From NCBI RefSeq assembly GCF_000166415.1, contig NC_014654.1, positions 124,001 through 188,000 of the forward strand: DNA of 64,000 bases, in the 5' to 3' direction. Positions 26,745 through 35,367 of this stretch are shown here, one piece after another; the stretch's first letter is position 1, and the number at the start of each line of letters is the position of its first letter. The notes beneath the pieces are model-generated. The model did no database searches and was not told the DNA's origin. It saw only the letters and a program-made list of their open reading frames with translations. Made by a program: the position numbers and the translations under genes. This stretch comes from Halanaerobium hydrogeniformans. GTDB taxonomy: Bacteria; Bacillota; Halanaerobiia; Halanaerobiales; Halanaerobiaceae.

Positions 26745-28811
26745 GTGATCAAAATTTTAAGAATATTAGGACAAAGAGTCACAAACTTGTTAATTGCTTT
26801 ATTAGAATCTGATAAAGCGTTTACTACAGCTGAATTAGCAGAAAAGCTATCAGTTTCAGCCAGGACAATCCGGAGTGACCTAAAAAAATTACAGGATTGG
26901 ATTAAAGAAAAAGAAAATATTGTTCTTTCCATAAAACCAGGGGTTGGGGTTAGTCTAGAAATATCTGAAGAAAAAAGAAAGAAACTTAAACAGAAATATT
27001 CTACGTATATGGATTATAGAGATCCTTATTCTCCTGAAAAAAGAAGACAGCTTATATTAAAATGGTTGCTTCAATCTGATGTTGATTATACAATTCAAAA
27101 ATTAGCAGACAAATTATATTTAAGTAGAACTACTGTATATAAAGATTTAGATAAGGTTGAAGAGTGGTTAAATAAATATAATTTAAAGTTACAGCGAAAA
27201 AGGCGCTATGGCCTTAAGATTAAAGGTGAAGAAAAAAATTGGCGTAAGGCAGTAGCTGATTTACTCACTTTATTAAAGGGAAGTGAAGAACTAAAACATA
27301 TACTGGGAGAAGATGATGAAATTTCTGAGATAGAAAATGAGAGTAGAATCGATATTAACACTTATCAAGATCTTAAATTATTATTTTCAGAAATAGATTT
27401 TAAAAAAATTGAAGATATATTAATTGAAGCTGAAAAAGAAGCAGATTTTTTATTTACCGATGAAACCTTAATTGGTTTAATTGTCCACCTTGCTATTAGT
27501 TTAGAACGCCTGCAGCAAGATAAAGATATCGAAATGGGAGAAAAGCAGCTGAACAAGCTGAAGAAAAAAGAAGAATTTAAAATAGCTAAATTTATTGCTA
27601 AAAAACTTGAAGATAAGTTTTCAATTTCTATTCCTGAAGCAGAGATAGCCTATATTTCTCTTCATATTCTGGGAGCAAAATATCAACAAAATATTAAACA
27701 AGCTAGATTAGAAGATATAGTAGAAGAAAGCAATTCGTCAATTGTCAAGATGTCTAAGGAAATCATAGATACTGCTGGCAAGGTTTTAGAAGTAGATTTA
27801 AGTAGAGATAGAGAAGTTTTGATTGGCTTAATTTTACACTTTAGAGCTGTTTTGAATAGACTGCAGTATGGTTTGAGTTTGAGGAATCCAATTTTAGAAG
27901 AAATCAAAGATAATTATCCAGATGTATTTGCAGCAGCCTGGAGCAGCAGTATAATATATGAAAAACACTTTAATATTCAAGTCAGTGAAGAAGAAATTGG
28001 TTATATAGCTCTTCATTTAGGAGCAGCATTAGAAAGATTAAATAAAAGCCGCAAGGTTTTAGTTGTTTGTGGTAGTGGGGGTGGGACAGCTCAACTTTTA
28101 GCAGAAAGACTAAAGAGGAGATTATCTGGACTTCAGATAGCGGGAGTGATAGCTGCTCATAAATTAGATGATTTTTCTTTTGCAGATATAGATCTTATAA
28201 TCAGCACTATTCCATTGAATAAAGAATTTAAAGTTCCGGTAATAAAAATTAGTCCTCTTTGTACAGATGAGGATATCAAATTTATTCAGCAAGAAATAAA
28301 TGGTTTAATTAAAAAAAATAGAAAACAAAAAAATCTTAGAAATAACAGGCTACATGATTTAATAGATGCAGACCTGATATTTTGTAGTTTAGATTTAAAT
28401 TCTAAAGAAGAAATAATAAAATTTCTGAGCAGAGAAATGTTAAAGAGAGGAATTGTTAAAAGGGGATTCGAAAGTTCTGTTTTTGAGAGAGAAAGATTAA
28501 CATCTACAGAGATGGGAAATGGAATAGCACTTCCCCATGCAGAAAAAAAGTATATTAATTCTTCTAAAGTGATAATTGCCAATTTAGCTAAAACAGTTCA
28601 GTGGGATGAGAGAAAAGTAAAACTTGTTTTTATGGTAGCTCTCAAATCAAAAGACGAAGCAGAGACATTTTTCAAAAAATATCTTCATATTATAGATAAT
28701 GATGAACTGTTAAAAAAATTAAAGGAAACTAACTCTAAAAAACAGGTTAAAGATATATTTTTAGGAAGCATTTCTGGGAAAAACAATGATTTTTTTGCTG
28801 AGGAGGTATAA
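26745..28811 (+). CDS. PRD-containing PTS regulator (MtlR/BglG type)
   Basis: The protein has an N-terminal HTH_11 domain (TTAELAEKLSVSARTIRSDLKKLQ), a second Mga-type HTH (YTIQKLADKLYLSRTTVYKDLDKVEEW), two PRD domains (about residues 200-400, with LIVHLAISLERL and ALHLGAALERL histidines), a GatB-like EIIB domain with Cys442 (VVCGSGGGTAQ), and a fructose-type EIIA domain with His598 (NGIALPHAEK). Such activators respond to PTS phosphorylation. GTG 26745 is the first legal start, but it lies inside the ribosome site GAAGGTGATC. ATT 26754 is better spaced. The gene abuts the PTS genes it probably controls. Confidence 0.88.
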   Translation: MIKILRILGQRVTNLLIALLESDKAFTTAELAEKLSVSARTIRSDLKKLQDWIKEKENIVLSIKPGVGVSLEISEEKRKKLKQKYSTYMDYRDPYSPEKRRQLILKWLLQSDVDYTIQKLADKLYLSRTTVYKDLDKVEEWLNKYNLKLQRKRRYGLKIKGEEKNWRKAVADLLTLLKGSEELKHILGEDDEISEIENESRIDINTYQDLKLLFSEIDFKKIEDILIEAEKEADFLFTDETLIGLIVHLAISLERLQQDKDIEMGEKQLNKLKKKEEFKIAKFIAKKLEDKFSISIPEAEIAYISLHILGAKYQQNIKQARLEDIVEESNSSIVKMSKEIIDTAGKVLEVDLSRDREVLIGLILHFRAVLNRLQYGLSLRNPILEEIKDNYPDVFAAAWSSSIIYEKHFNIQVSEEEIGYIALHLGAALERLNKSRKVLVVCGSGGGTAQLLAERLKRRLSGLQIAGVIAAHKLDDFSFADIDLIISTIPLNKEFKVPVIKISPLCTDEDIKFIQQEINGLIKKNRKQKNLRNNRLHDLIDADLIFCSLDLNSKEEIIKFLSREMLKRGIVKRGFESSVFERERLTSTEMGNGIALPHAEKKYINSSKVIIANLAKTVQWDERKVKLVFMVALKSKDEAETFFKKYLHIIDNDELLKKLKETNSKKQVKDIFLGSISGKNNDFFAEEV

Positions 28812-28816
28812 TTAGA

Positions 28817-29299
28817 ATGGCAAAAATTAAGAAAATAAATTTAGAAGATATGATAAGTGAAAAACTAATTATTTTTTCAAATAAAGCAAATAAAAAAGAA
28901 GATATTTTATTAGAAATGAGTGAACTATTATCTAAAAATGGATATGTTAAAAACAGCTTTTATGATGGAATTAAGAACAGAGAGGAAAGTTTCCCCACAG
29001 GATTAATAACACCTAGTGGAAATGTAGCGATTCCACATACAGATAGTGAACATGTAAAAAAACCTGCTATTGCTGTAGCAGTACTTAAAAGCCCAGTTAA
29101 TTTTTATAGAATGGATGATGCTTCAGAAAAAATTGAAGTAGATATAATTTTTATGCTGGCAATTAAAGAAAAGGAAAACCAGGTTGGTGTTATTAGCAAT
29201 TTAATTTCTGCCTTTAAAGGCTCGAATTTATTGGGTGATTTAAAGAAATCAAACTCAAAAGAAGAAGCATTTAAGTATATGAAAAATAACCTTGAATAA
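28817..29299 (+). CDS. PTS EIIA component, galactitol/fructose type
   Basis: The 160-residue cytoplasmic EIIA has the phosphorylatable His74 in NVAIPHTDSEHV, preceded by FPTGLITPSG, as in GatA-type proteins. It passes phosphate from HPr to the GatB-like EIIB. It starts 5 bases after the regulator gene, with AGGAGGTA upstream. The next gene is 78 bases on, a gap that holds an orphan ribosome-site-like GGGAGGTGA at 29319-29327. Confidence 0.88.
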   Translation: MAKIKKINLEDMISEKLIIFSNKANKKEDILLEMSELLSKNGYVKNSFYDGIKNREESFPTGLITPSGNVAIPHTDSEHVKKPAIAVAVLKSPVNFYRMDDASEKIEVDIIFMLAIKEKENQVGVISNLISAFKGSNLLGDLKKSNSKEEAFKYMKNNLE

Positions 29300-29377
29300 T
29301 AAAAAAGTTTATCTAAATGGGAGGTGAATAAAGTTATTTCGTTTTAGTGCATTTAATAATTAGGGGAGGTAAATTAA

Positions 29378-29665
29378 ATGAAAAAAAAGGTTTTGATAGT
29401 TTGTGGTACAGGGATTGCAACGTCAACAGTAGTAAACGAAAAAATAAAAACTTTAGCTAAAAAAGCGGGAGTAAAAGTAGATATTAATCAGGCGAAAGTA
29501 ACAGAGGCTAAAAGCGAAATAGAAAACAGTAATTATGATTTTTTAGTTACTACAACTAGTTTTTCCTATAAAGTTGATCTTCCGGTAATCAATGCAACTG
29601 CTATGATAAGTGGTATAGGTGAAGAAGAAGTAGAAGAAAAGATTATAGCTAAACTCAAAGAATAA
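29378..29665 (+). CDS. PTS EIIB component, galactitol type
   Basis: The 95-residue EIIB of the GatB family has the phosphocysteine Cys9 in VLIVCGTGIATSTVVNEKI. It receives phosphate from the EIIA encoded upstream and passes it to the sugar in GatC. RBS GGGGAGG precedes ATG. The EIIC gene starts 25 bases after its stop. Size and motif are typical. Confidence 0.9.
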   Translation: MKKKVLIVCGTGIATSTVVNEKIKTLAKKAGVKVDINQAKVTEAKSEIENSNYDFLVTTTSFSYKVDLPVINATAMISGIGEEEVEEKIIAKLKE

Positions 29666-29690
29666 ATGGAAAAAGGAGGGGCCTTAAAAA

Positions 29691-31049
29691 ATGATTGAAG
29701 CATTAGAGATATTAGCAGGATTTTTCGAGATTTTAACAGATCTTGGCGCAAGTGTGATGCTACCCATAGTAATATTTATCTTAGGAATTATATTTGGTCA
29801 AAAAATTGGCAAGGCTTTTCATTCTGGTTTATTAATTGGAGTAGGTTTTGTAGGTATCAATCTAATTTTAGATCTTTTGGTAGGCAACTTAGGGCCTGCA
29901 GCCGAAGCAATGGTAGAAAGATTTGGAATTGAATTGGGAATTATAGATGTTGGTTGGCCTGCTTCTGCAGCTATTGCTTTTGGAAGCCAGGTTGGGGCAT
30001 TAATTATACCCGTAGCTTTGGGTGTCAATATAATTATGATCTTATTTAAATTAACGAAGACAGTAAATGTAGACATCTGGAATTTTTGGCATTTTGCATT
30101 TACCGGTGCTTTAGTTGCCAGATTAACTGATAGCTTAGTTTGGGGTTTAATTGCTGCTGCAGTTAATGCGGCTGTTGTACTAGTACTTGCAGATTGGACT
30201 GCACCAATGGTTCAGGACTTTTATGATCTCCCGAATATCTCGTTACCCCATGGTTTTTCTGCAGCTTTTGTACCTATTGCAATACCACTTAATAATTTGA
30301 TAGATAAAATACCTGGGTTGAAAGAAATAGATGCAGACCCAGAAACAATTCAGAATAAGTTTGGAATATTTGGTCAACCTGTAATTTTAGGTTTAATTTT
30401 GGGTTTAGTATTAGGAGTACTTGCCGGATATGGAGCACAAGAAGTTCTTAACTTGGGAGTTACAATGGCAGCAGTAATGCTCCTATTCCCAAGGATGGTT
30501 AAAATTTTAATGGAAGGTTTAACTCCGCTTTCTGAAGCAGCTAAAAAGTTTATGAAAGAAAAGTTTGAAGAACGTGAAATCTATATAGGACTTGATTCTG
30601 CGATAGCTATTGGTCATGCTTCAGCAATATCGACAGCACTAGTTTTAGTCCCAATAACTATTTTGCTGGCAGTTATTTTGCCAGGAAATTCTGTTCTTCC
30701 ATTCGGAGACCTAGCTTCACTACCGTTTCTTGTAGTAATGATCATACCAATTACTAAAGGTAATATTTTCCGTTCCACTTTAATCGGTACTATTGTAATA
30801 GCGGTGGGTTTATATATTTCTACTGCTTTGGCAGAATTACACACAGCAGCAGCTCAGGCTGCAAACTTTGAATTCCCAGAAGGTGCTGCAATGATTTCTA
30901 GCTTAATTGATGGAGCCAATCCTTTAACCTGGATTTTGGTTAGAGCGACTGGTTTAGGGGCCTGGGCAATTGGTTTACTTGGAGTACTAACTCTGGTAGC
31001 TGGATATTATGTATTTAAAAATTACAGTGCTAGAGATGATCTTGCTTAA
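29691..31049 (+). CDS. PTS EIIC component, galactitol type
   Basis: The 452-residue integral membrane protein matches GatC: LGASVMLPIVIFILGIIFGQKIGKAF at the N-terminus, FVGINLILDLLVGNLGPAAEAM, and the conserved SLPHGFSAAFVPIAIPLNNLIDKIP. About ten to twelve hydrophobic segments are visible. It completes an A-B-C galactitol-type PTS. No polyol-phosphate dehydrogenase or tagatose-bisphosphate aldolase follows, so the sugar cannot be named; galactitol, ribitol and arabitol are possible. Confidence 0.9.
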   Translation: MIEALEILAGFFEILTDLGASVMLPIVIFILGIIFGQKIGKAFHSGLLIGVGFVGINLILDLLVGNLGPAAEAMVERFGIELGIIDVGWPASAAIAFGSQVGALIIPVALGVNIIMILFKLTKTVNVDIWNFWHFAFTGALVARLTDSLVWGLIAAAVNAAVVLVLADWTAPMVQDFYDLPNISLPHGFSAAFVPIAIPLNNLIDKIPGLKEIDADPETIQNKFGIFGQPVILGLILGLVLGVLAGYGAQEVLNLGVTMAAVMLLFPRMVKILMEGLTPLSEAAKKFMKEKFEEREIYIGLDSAIAIGHASAISTALVLVPITILLAVILPGNSVLPFGDLASLPFLVVMIIPITKGNIFRSTLIGTIVIAVGLYISTALAELHTAAAQAANFEFPEGAAMISSLIDGANPLTWILVRATGLGAWAIGLLGVLTLVAGYYVFKNYSARDDLA

Positions 31050-31078
31050 ATCGAATTTAATTTAATATAGAACATTCT

Positions 31079-31102
31079 GAGGGGAGAAATCCCCTCTTTT
31101 TT
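31079..31102 (+). terminator. Terminator after the gat-type PTS
   Basis: GAGGGGA-GAAA-TCCCCTC is directly followed by TTTTTT. Confidence 0.9.
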
Positions 31103-31268
31103 ACGCTTAGTTTTAAATTCTATTATCCCTGTATCCAGTTATAATAGTACTGAAAAATGTATACTTAATCTTCTTTCTGCATTATACTTAAATTAGAAGT
31201 AATATTCAGACTTTTTAATTGATATTAAGTTCACCAATAAAGCCAGTTAAAAGAAGGGGGTTGTTAAA

Positions 31269-31601
31269 ATGAAAAAGATTGAAGCATATATTCGTCCTGA
31301 AAAGTTAAATGATTTGATTGATATTTTAGAATCATTGGGACTTAAAGAGCTTAGCTTAAGTGAAATAAAAAATTATAATTTCAAACAGATAGACCCCAGA
31401 ACTGATTATTTTGACATTGATAAATTGAAGAGAAAAATCAAGGTTGAGTTAATTATTAACTATAATGAAGTTGATAAATTTGTGGATGCAATTAAAAAAG
31501 CTGCTAATACTGGTAATTTTGGTGATGGGAAAATTTTTGTCTATGATATAGAAAATGCAGTTAGAATTAGAACTGGAGAAGAAGGAGTAAAAGCCCTCTA
31601 A
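31269..31601 (+). CDS. PII-like signalling protein
   Basis: The 110-residue protein has the PII core: N-terminal KKIEAYIRPEKLNDLIDILESLG and the C-terminal signature GDGKIFVYDIENAVRIRTGEEGVKAL. Residues of about 36-60, the T-loop, read NYNFKQIDPRTDYFDIDKLK and lack the usual uridylylated Tyr51 context (RGRG-QKGxxRG). Regulation by uridylylation is therefore unlikely. No ammonium transporter or nitrogenase gene adjoins it; it sits alone between two terminators. The partner is unknown. Confidence 0.85.
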   Translation: MKKIEAYIRPEKLNDLIDILESLGLKELSLSEIKNYNFKQIDPRTDYFDIDKLKRKIKVELIINYNEVDKFVDAIKKAANTGNFGDGKIFVYDIENAVRIRTGEEGVKAL

Positions 31602-31619
31602 AAAAATAATTAACCCAGT

Positions 31620-31651
31620 CCCTGCTGAACTGATTTCAGCAGGGTTTTTTC
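31620..31651 (+). terminator. Terminator after the PII-like gene
   Basis: CCCTGCTGAA at 31620-31629 pairs with TTCAGCAGGG at 31635-31644, followed by TTTTTTC. Confidence 0.92.
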
Positions 31652-31711
31652 TATTTTATAATGATATTTAACTTCAAAAATGATATACTAAATAATAGCA
31701 AAATTTTGGAG

Positions 31712-34465
31712 GTGCAAAATATTAAGAAAAAAGACAAAATATTTAAGTTATTTTTAAAATTGTCAGAAAAAAATGAAATCGATGGAATAACAGCTCAAGA
31801 AATCGCAGAGAAAGCAGATATTTCACGCTCTAATGCAAGTCGTTATTTAAATCAATTAGTTAAAGAAAACAAAATAATTAAAAATAGTGGAAGACCTGTA
31901 ATTTATAAAAAGAAAAGAAAAATTAGTACTGACCCTATAAATACAAAAATAAAAAGTTTAGAAGATGTAATTGGTGCTCAAGAAAGTTTGAAAATTCCTG
32001 TACAGCAGGCAAAGGCAGCAATATTATATCCACCTAAAGGACTCCATACATTAATATTAGGTGAAACAGGTGTAGGAAAATCAATGTTTGCAAAGCTAAT
32101 GTATAATTTTTCCATCAGCGAAGAAGTGTTAGAAGCAGATGCTCCTTTTATTCAGTTTAATTGTGCAGATTATGCAGATAACCCTCAACTTTTAATGGGT
32201 CAGCTCTTTGGAGTAAAAAAAGGTGCTTATACTGGAGCAGATAAAGACAAAGTTGGTTTGCTAAAAAAAGCAGATGGGGGAATTATATTTTTAGATGAGG
32301 TACATCGGCTACCTCCTCAGGGCCAGGAAATGCTTTTTACCTTTATTGATAATGGTTTTTTCAAACCATTAGGAGAAACCAGTCAAAAGATAAAAGCAGA
32401 TTTAAAAATTATAGCTGCCACTACGGAAGCACCGGGCTCCTATTTACTGCAGACATTTCAGCGTAGAATTCCAATGGTTATTGAACTACCGAATTTAGAA
32501 GCAAGAACACTTAATGAAAGATATAAATTAATCGAAGAATTTATAAAAAATGAAGTACAGCGGGTCACAAAAGATATTTATATTTATAAAAATGCCTTAA
32601 AGTCTTTTCTGCTTTATGACTGTCCAAATAATATTGGTCAGTTAAAAAGTGATATTCAGCTAGCCTGTGCAAAAGCCTTTTTAAATTATAAGGCCAGAGA
32701 AGACAGTAAATGTGATATTTTAAAAATTGGTCAGGAAGAACTTCCCTATCATGTCAAAAAAGGCATAATGAATCTACCAGAAAACAGGGAAAAAATCAAT
32801 GATTTAATCGCTGATAAAGGGAATTTAATTTCTTTTAGCAGCAATCAGAGCGGAGATCTTGAGACTGTTGATAAAGAAGAGATACCTGATAGTGATAAAG
32901 ATTATTATTTTTATGATAATATTGAAGAAAAAATAAATTCTTTAGAAAAAAGCGGGATGAACAGAGATGAAATCAGTGAGATTTTGAATATAGATATAGA
33001 AAAACATTTTCAAAAATATATAGGTAATATCTCTAAAAATTTTAAGAAAAGCAAGATCAATAAAATTGTTGGCGAAGATATTGTAAATATTGTTGACAGA
33101 ATTTTTACTCTTGCCAGAAGCAGATTAAATAGAGATTATGATGAAAAAATATATTATGGTCTGGCCCTTCACTTAAAAAGAAGTATAGCCAGGATCAAAG
33201 GTGGAGAAAAAATATACCACCCTAAACTAAATGAGATTAGGATTAATTATTCTAAAGAATTTATTACAGCTATGGAGATAGCCTCTCTAATAGATCAGGA
33301 ATTTTCAGTAGAGACTCCTCTTGATGAGATCGGTTATTTAACCATGTTTTTAACAGAAAGACCATATAATTTTCATGGAGAAGAAGAGGTTAAAAAAGTA
33401 GGAATCATAGTTGTTATGCACGGCAGTTCAACTGCAAGCAGTATTGCTGAAGTAGCTAATAATTTAATCGGAGAAAACCATGCTGTTGCAATAGATATGC
33501 CTTTAGAAATGAATCCTCAGGAAGCTTATAAAAAAACTAAAAACAAAGCCCAAAAAATTGCTAATGGCAGTGGGATTATTTTGATGGTAGATATGGGTTC
33601 TTTAAATAGCTTTGCAGAAATGATTAATAATGAAACAGGTATAAATGCTAAAACAATTACTATGAGTAGTACCCCACAGGTTTTAGAAGCCTGCAGAAAA
33701 GCAGTATTGGGAGAGAGTATAGAAGACATAATCAATTCTGTACAAAAAATTGGTGCAGAAAGCTATCAACAAGAATTTGAGGTATCATCTGAAGAAGAGC
33801 TAGAGTCTGAAGACAGATCTGATAAAAACTTTGCCCTTGTAACAGCCTGTTTTACAGGAGATGGAGCAGCAGTGCAGATCAAAGAAATATTGGAAAAAGA
33901 AATAGAAAGCTCACTGGATATCAAGGTTATTAATTTAAACCTACTTGATCAGGAAGAGTTCGAAACAAATATCGAAAGGTTAAAAGAGAGTTTTAAAATA
34001 ATATCCATTATAACAACTATCAATAAAAAAATCGATAATATTCCTTCTTTTTCAGCTTCAGATATAATTATAGATGATGGAATTGATAAAATAAAAAATA
34101 TTATTGAAAAAGAAGAGATGTACCATAAAATAAAGGTATCAATAGATAAGCATCTAAAGAATCTGGATAGTTTTGTGATTGTGGAAGATATTAGAGATCT
34201 TATTAAAGAAACTAAAAATAATTTTAATAAAACTCTTGATTCTGGTGTTGAAATTGGAATTCTAATGCATATGGTTTATATGGTTGATAATCTACTTACT
34301 GGAGGTAGAACAGTTAAATTTGATAACTTAGCAGAGTATAAACAAGCAAATAAAGAGAAGTTCAAGGAAATCAAAAATATAATTAAAAAATTAGAAAGAA
34401 AATATAAAATTAAGATAACTGAAGATGAATATGCATATATACTTGAAATGTTTAAAAATAACTAA
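31712..34465 (+). CDS. Sigma-54-dependent PRD activator (LevR/CelR type)
   Basis: The N-terminal HTH (TAQEIAEKADISRSNASRYLNQL) is followed by an AAA+ domain with Walker A GETGVGKS at residue 117, the sigma-54-contacting GAYTGA at 171, and FLDEVHRLPP. PRD1 is at about 440-550. An EIIA(Man)-type domain has His570 (VVMHGSSTAS), an EIIB(Gat)-type region has Cys713, and a C-terminal PRD2 follows. It activates sigma-54 promoters under PTS control, and such a promoter lies 185 bases downstream. Start: GTG 31712 is within the ribosome site GGAGGTG, ATT 31721 is better spaced, and ATG 31661 is upstream of any ribosome site. Confidence 0.92.
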   Translation: MQNIKKKDKIFKLFLKLSEKNEIDGITAQEIAEKADISRSNASRYLNQLVKENKIIKNSGRPVIYKKKRKISTDPINTKIKSLEDVIGAQESLKIPVQQAKAAILYPPKGLHTLILGETGVGKSMFAKLMYNFSISEEVLEADAPFIQFNCADYADNPQLLMGQLFGVKKGAYTGADKDKVGLLKKADGGIIFLDEVHRLPPQGQEMLFTFIDNGFFKPLGETSQKIKADLKIIAATTEAPGSYLLQTFQRRIPMVIELPNLEARTLNERYKLIEEFIKNEVQRVTKDIYIYKNALKSFLLYDCPNNIGQLKSDIQLACAKAFLNYKAREDSKCDILKIGQEELPYHVKKGIMNLPENREKINDLIADKGNLISFSSNQSGDLETVDKEEIPDSDKDYYFYDNIEEKINSLEKSGMNRDEISEILNIDIEKHFQKYIGNISKNFKKSKINKIVGEDIVNIVDRIFTLARSRLNRDYDEKIYYGLALHLKRSIARIKGGEKIYHPKLNEIRINYSKEFITAMEIASLIDQEFSVETPLDEIGYLTMFLTERPYNFHGEEEVKKVGIIVVMHGSSTASSIAEVANNLIGENHAVAIDMPLEMNPQEAYKKTKNKAQKIANGSGIILMVDMGSLNSFAEMINNETGINAKTITMSSTPQVLEACRKAVLGESIEDIINSVQKIGAESYQQEFEVSSEEELESEDRSDKNFALVTACFTGDGAAVQIKEILEKEIESSLDIKVINLNLLDQEEFETNIERLKESFKIISIITTINKKIDNIPSFSASDIIIDDGIDKIKNIIEKEEMYHKIKVSIDKHLKNLDSFVIVEDIRDLIKETKNNFNKTLDSGVEIGILMHMVYMVDNLLTGGRTVKFDNLAEYKQANKEKFKEIKNIIKKLERKYKIKITEDEYAYILEMFKNN

Positions 34466-34487
34466 AATCTAATAAGCTAATAAGGCA

Positions 34488-34522
34488 ACAAATAGTGTGC
34501 AGATTGTTTGCACACTATTTGT
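34488..34522. promoter_or_regulatory. Perfect 14-bp inverted repeat: activator site and/or terminator
   Basis: ACAAATAGTGTGCA at 34488-34501 and its exact complement at 34509-34522 flank 7 bases. It lies about 130 bases upstream of the sigma-54 promoter, the usual distance for an enhancer bound by a LevR-type activator. It also follows the activator gene and is trailed by TTCTTT, so it could terminate that gene. Confidence 0.7.
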
Positions 34523-34649
34523 TTCTTTAAAAAAACATTTATTTTTAAAAAAATAATTATTTAATTTAGAATTATAATCCCTTTCATAACAGCTATTATA
34601 GCGTTTTTTAATAAAACAATAATAAAAAATCTAGAAAATAATCAAACTC

Positions 34650-34665
34650 TGGCATCTTTTATGCA
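34650..34665 (+). promoter_or_regulatory. Sigma-54 (-24/-12) promoter of the cellobiose-type PTS operon
   Basis: TGGCATCTTTTATGCA has GG at 34651-34652 and GC at 34663-34664, exactly 10 bases apart, as sigma-54 requires. It follows the sigma-54 activator gene and precedes HPr-EIIB-EIIC-EIIA. An open frame starting at 34661 would begin inside it, so it cannot be the true gene start. Confidence 0.85.
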
Positions 34666-34723
34666 TTATATTATAGGTGAGCAAAACAAAAAACAATATT
34701 ATTTCATGAGGAGGTTAGTTAGC

Positions 34724-34981
34724 TTGAGAGTTCTTGAAATTAAACTTGAAAACAAATCAGGTCTTCATGCAAGACCAGCATCACAGTTCGTATCAGAATG
34801 TCAGAGTTTTGAAGCAAAGATCGAAGTAGAAAAAGAAGGTCAAACTGTAAATGGAAAAAGTATAATGTCATTGATGACTCTGGGAGCTTCTTATGGTGAT
34901 TCCATAAAAGTAAAAGCAGAGGGAAAAGATGAAGAAATAGCAGTAAAAAAACTAAAAAATTTAATTAAAACTTTTAAATAA
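34724..34981 (+). CDS. HPr phosphocarrier protein of the cellobiose-type operon
   Basis: The start is TTG 34724, with GAGGAGG 9 bases upstream. This gives an 85-residue protein in which the active His falls at position 15 (GLHARPAS) and the HPr-kinase serine at position 46 (NGKSIMSLM), the canonical HPr numbering and strong support for this start. It transfers phosphate from EI to EIIA. A private HPr at the head of a sigma-54-controlled PTS operon suggests the system brings its own phosphocarrier. Confidence 0.92.
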   Translation: MRVLEIKLENKSGLHARPASQFVSECQSFEAKIEVEKEGQTVNGKSIMSLMTLGASYGDSIKVKAEGKDEEIAVKKLKNLIKTFK

Positions 34982-35012
34982 TTAAAAGCAAAAATCTAAG
35001 GAGGAAATATTT

Positions 35013-35318
35013 ATGAAAATTTTATTGGTCTGTAATGCCGGAATGAGCACAAGTTTATTGGTGGAAAAAATGAAAGAAGCTGCTGAAAACAGAGAGTTAG
35101 ATATTTTAATTAATGCAGTCTCATGTGGAAAGTTCGAAGACAGTTTTGAAGAATATGATGTTGTTTTATTAGGACCTCAAATAAAATATAAAGAAAAATC
35201 TATGCGAAAGATTGCAGAAGCAAAAGGAACAGCTCTGGATGTTGTTGACTCTGCCGCTTATGGAATGGTTGATGGAGAAAAAGCACTGGATCAGGCAATA
35301 CAACTTGTAAAGCAATAA
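35013..35318 (+). CDS. PTS EIIB component, lactose/cellobiose type
   Basis: The 101-residue EIIB has the phosphocysteine Cys8 in KILLVCNAGMSTSLLVEKM, then VVLLGPQIKYKEKSM, characteristic of the cellobiose/lichenan group. Phosphate arrives from the EIIA encoded at 36673 and goes to the sugar in the EIIC. RBS AAGGAGG precedes ATG. Confidence 0.92.
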   Translation: MKILLVCNAGMSTSLLVEKMKEAAENRELDILINAVSCGKFEDSFEEYDVVLLGPQIKYKEKSMRKIAEAKGTALDVVDSAAYGMVDGEKALDQAIQLVKQ

Positions 35319-35367
35319 TATATTATCAAAATATTTAAATCAAAAAAATTAGAAAAGGGTGAAAATA

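Noticed and set aside
34661-34723. ATG 34661 as the HPr start
   Set aside because: It lies within the -12 element of the sigma-54 promoter and would add 21 residues not found in HPr. TTG 34724 restores His15/Ser46 numbering.
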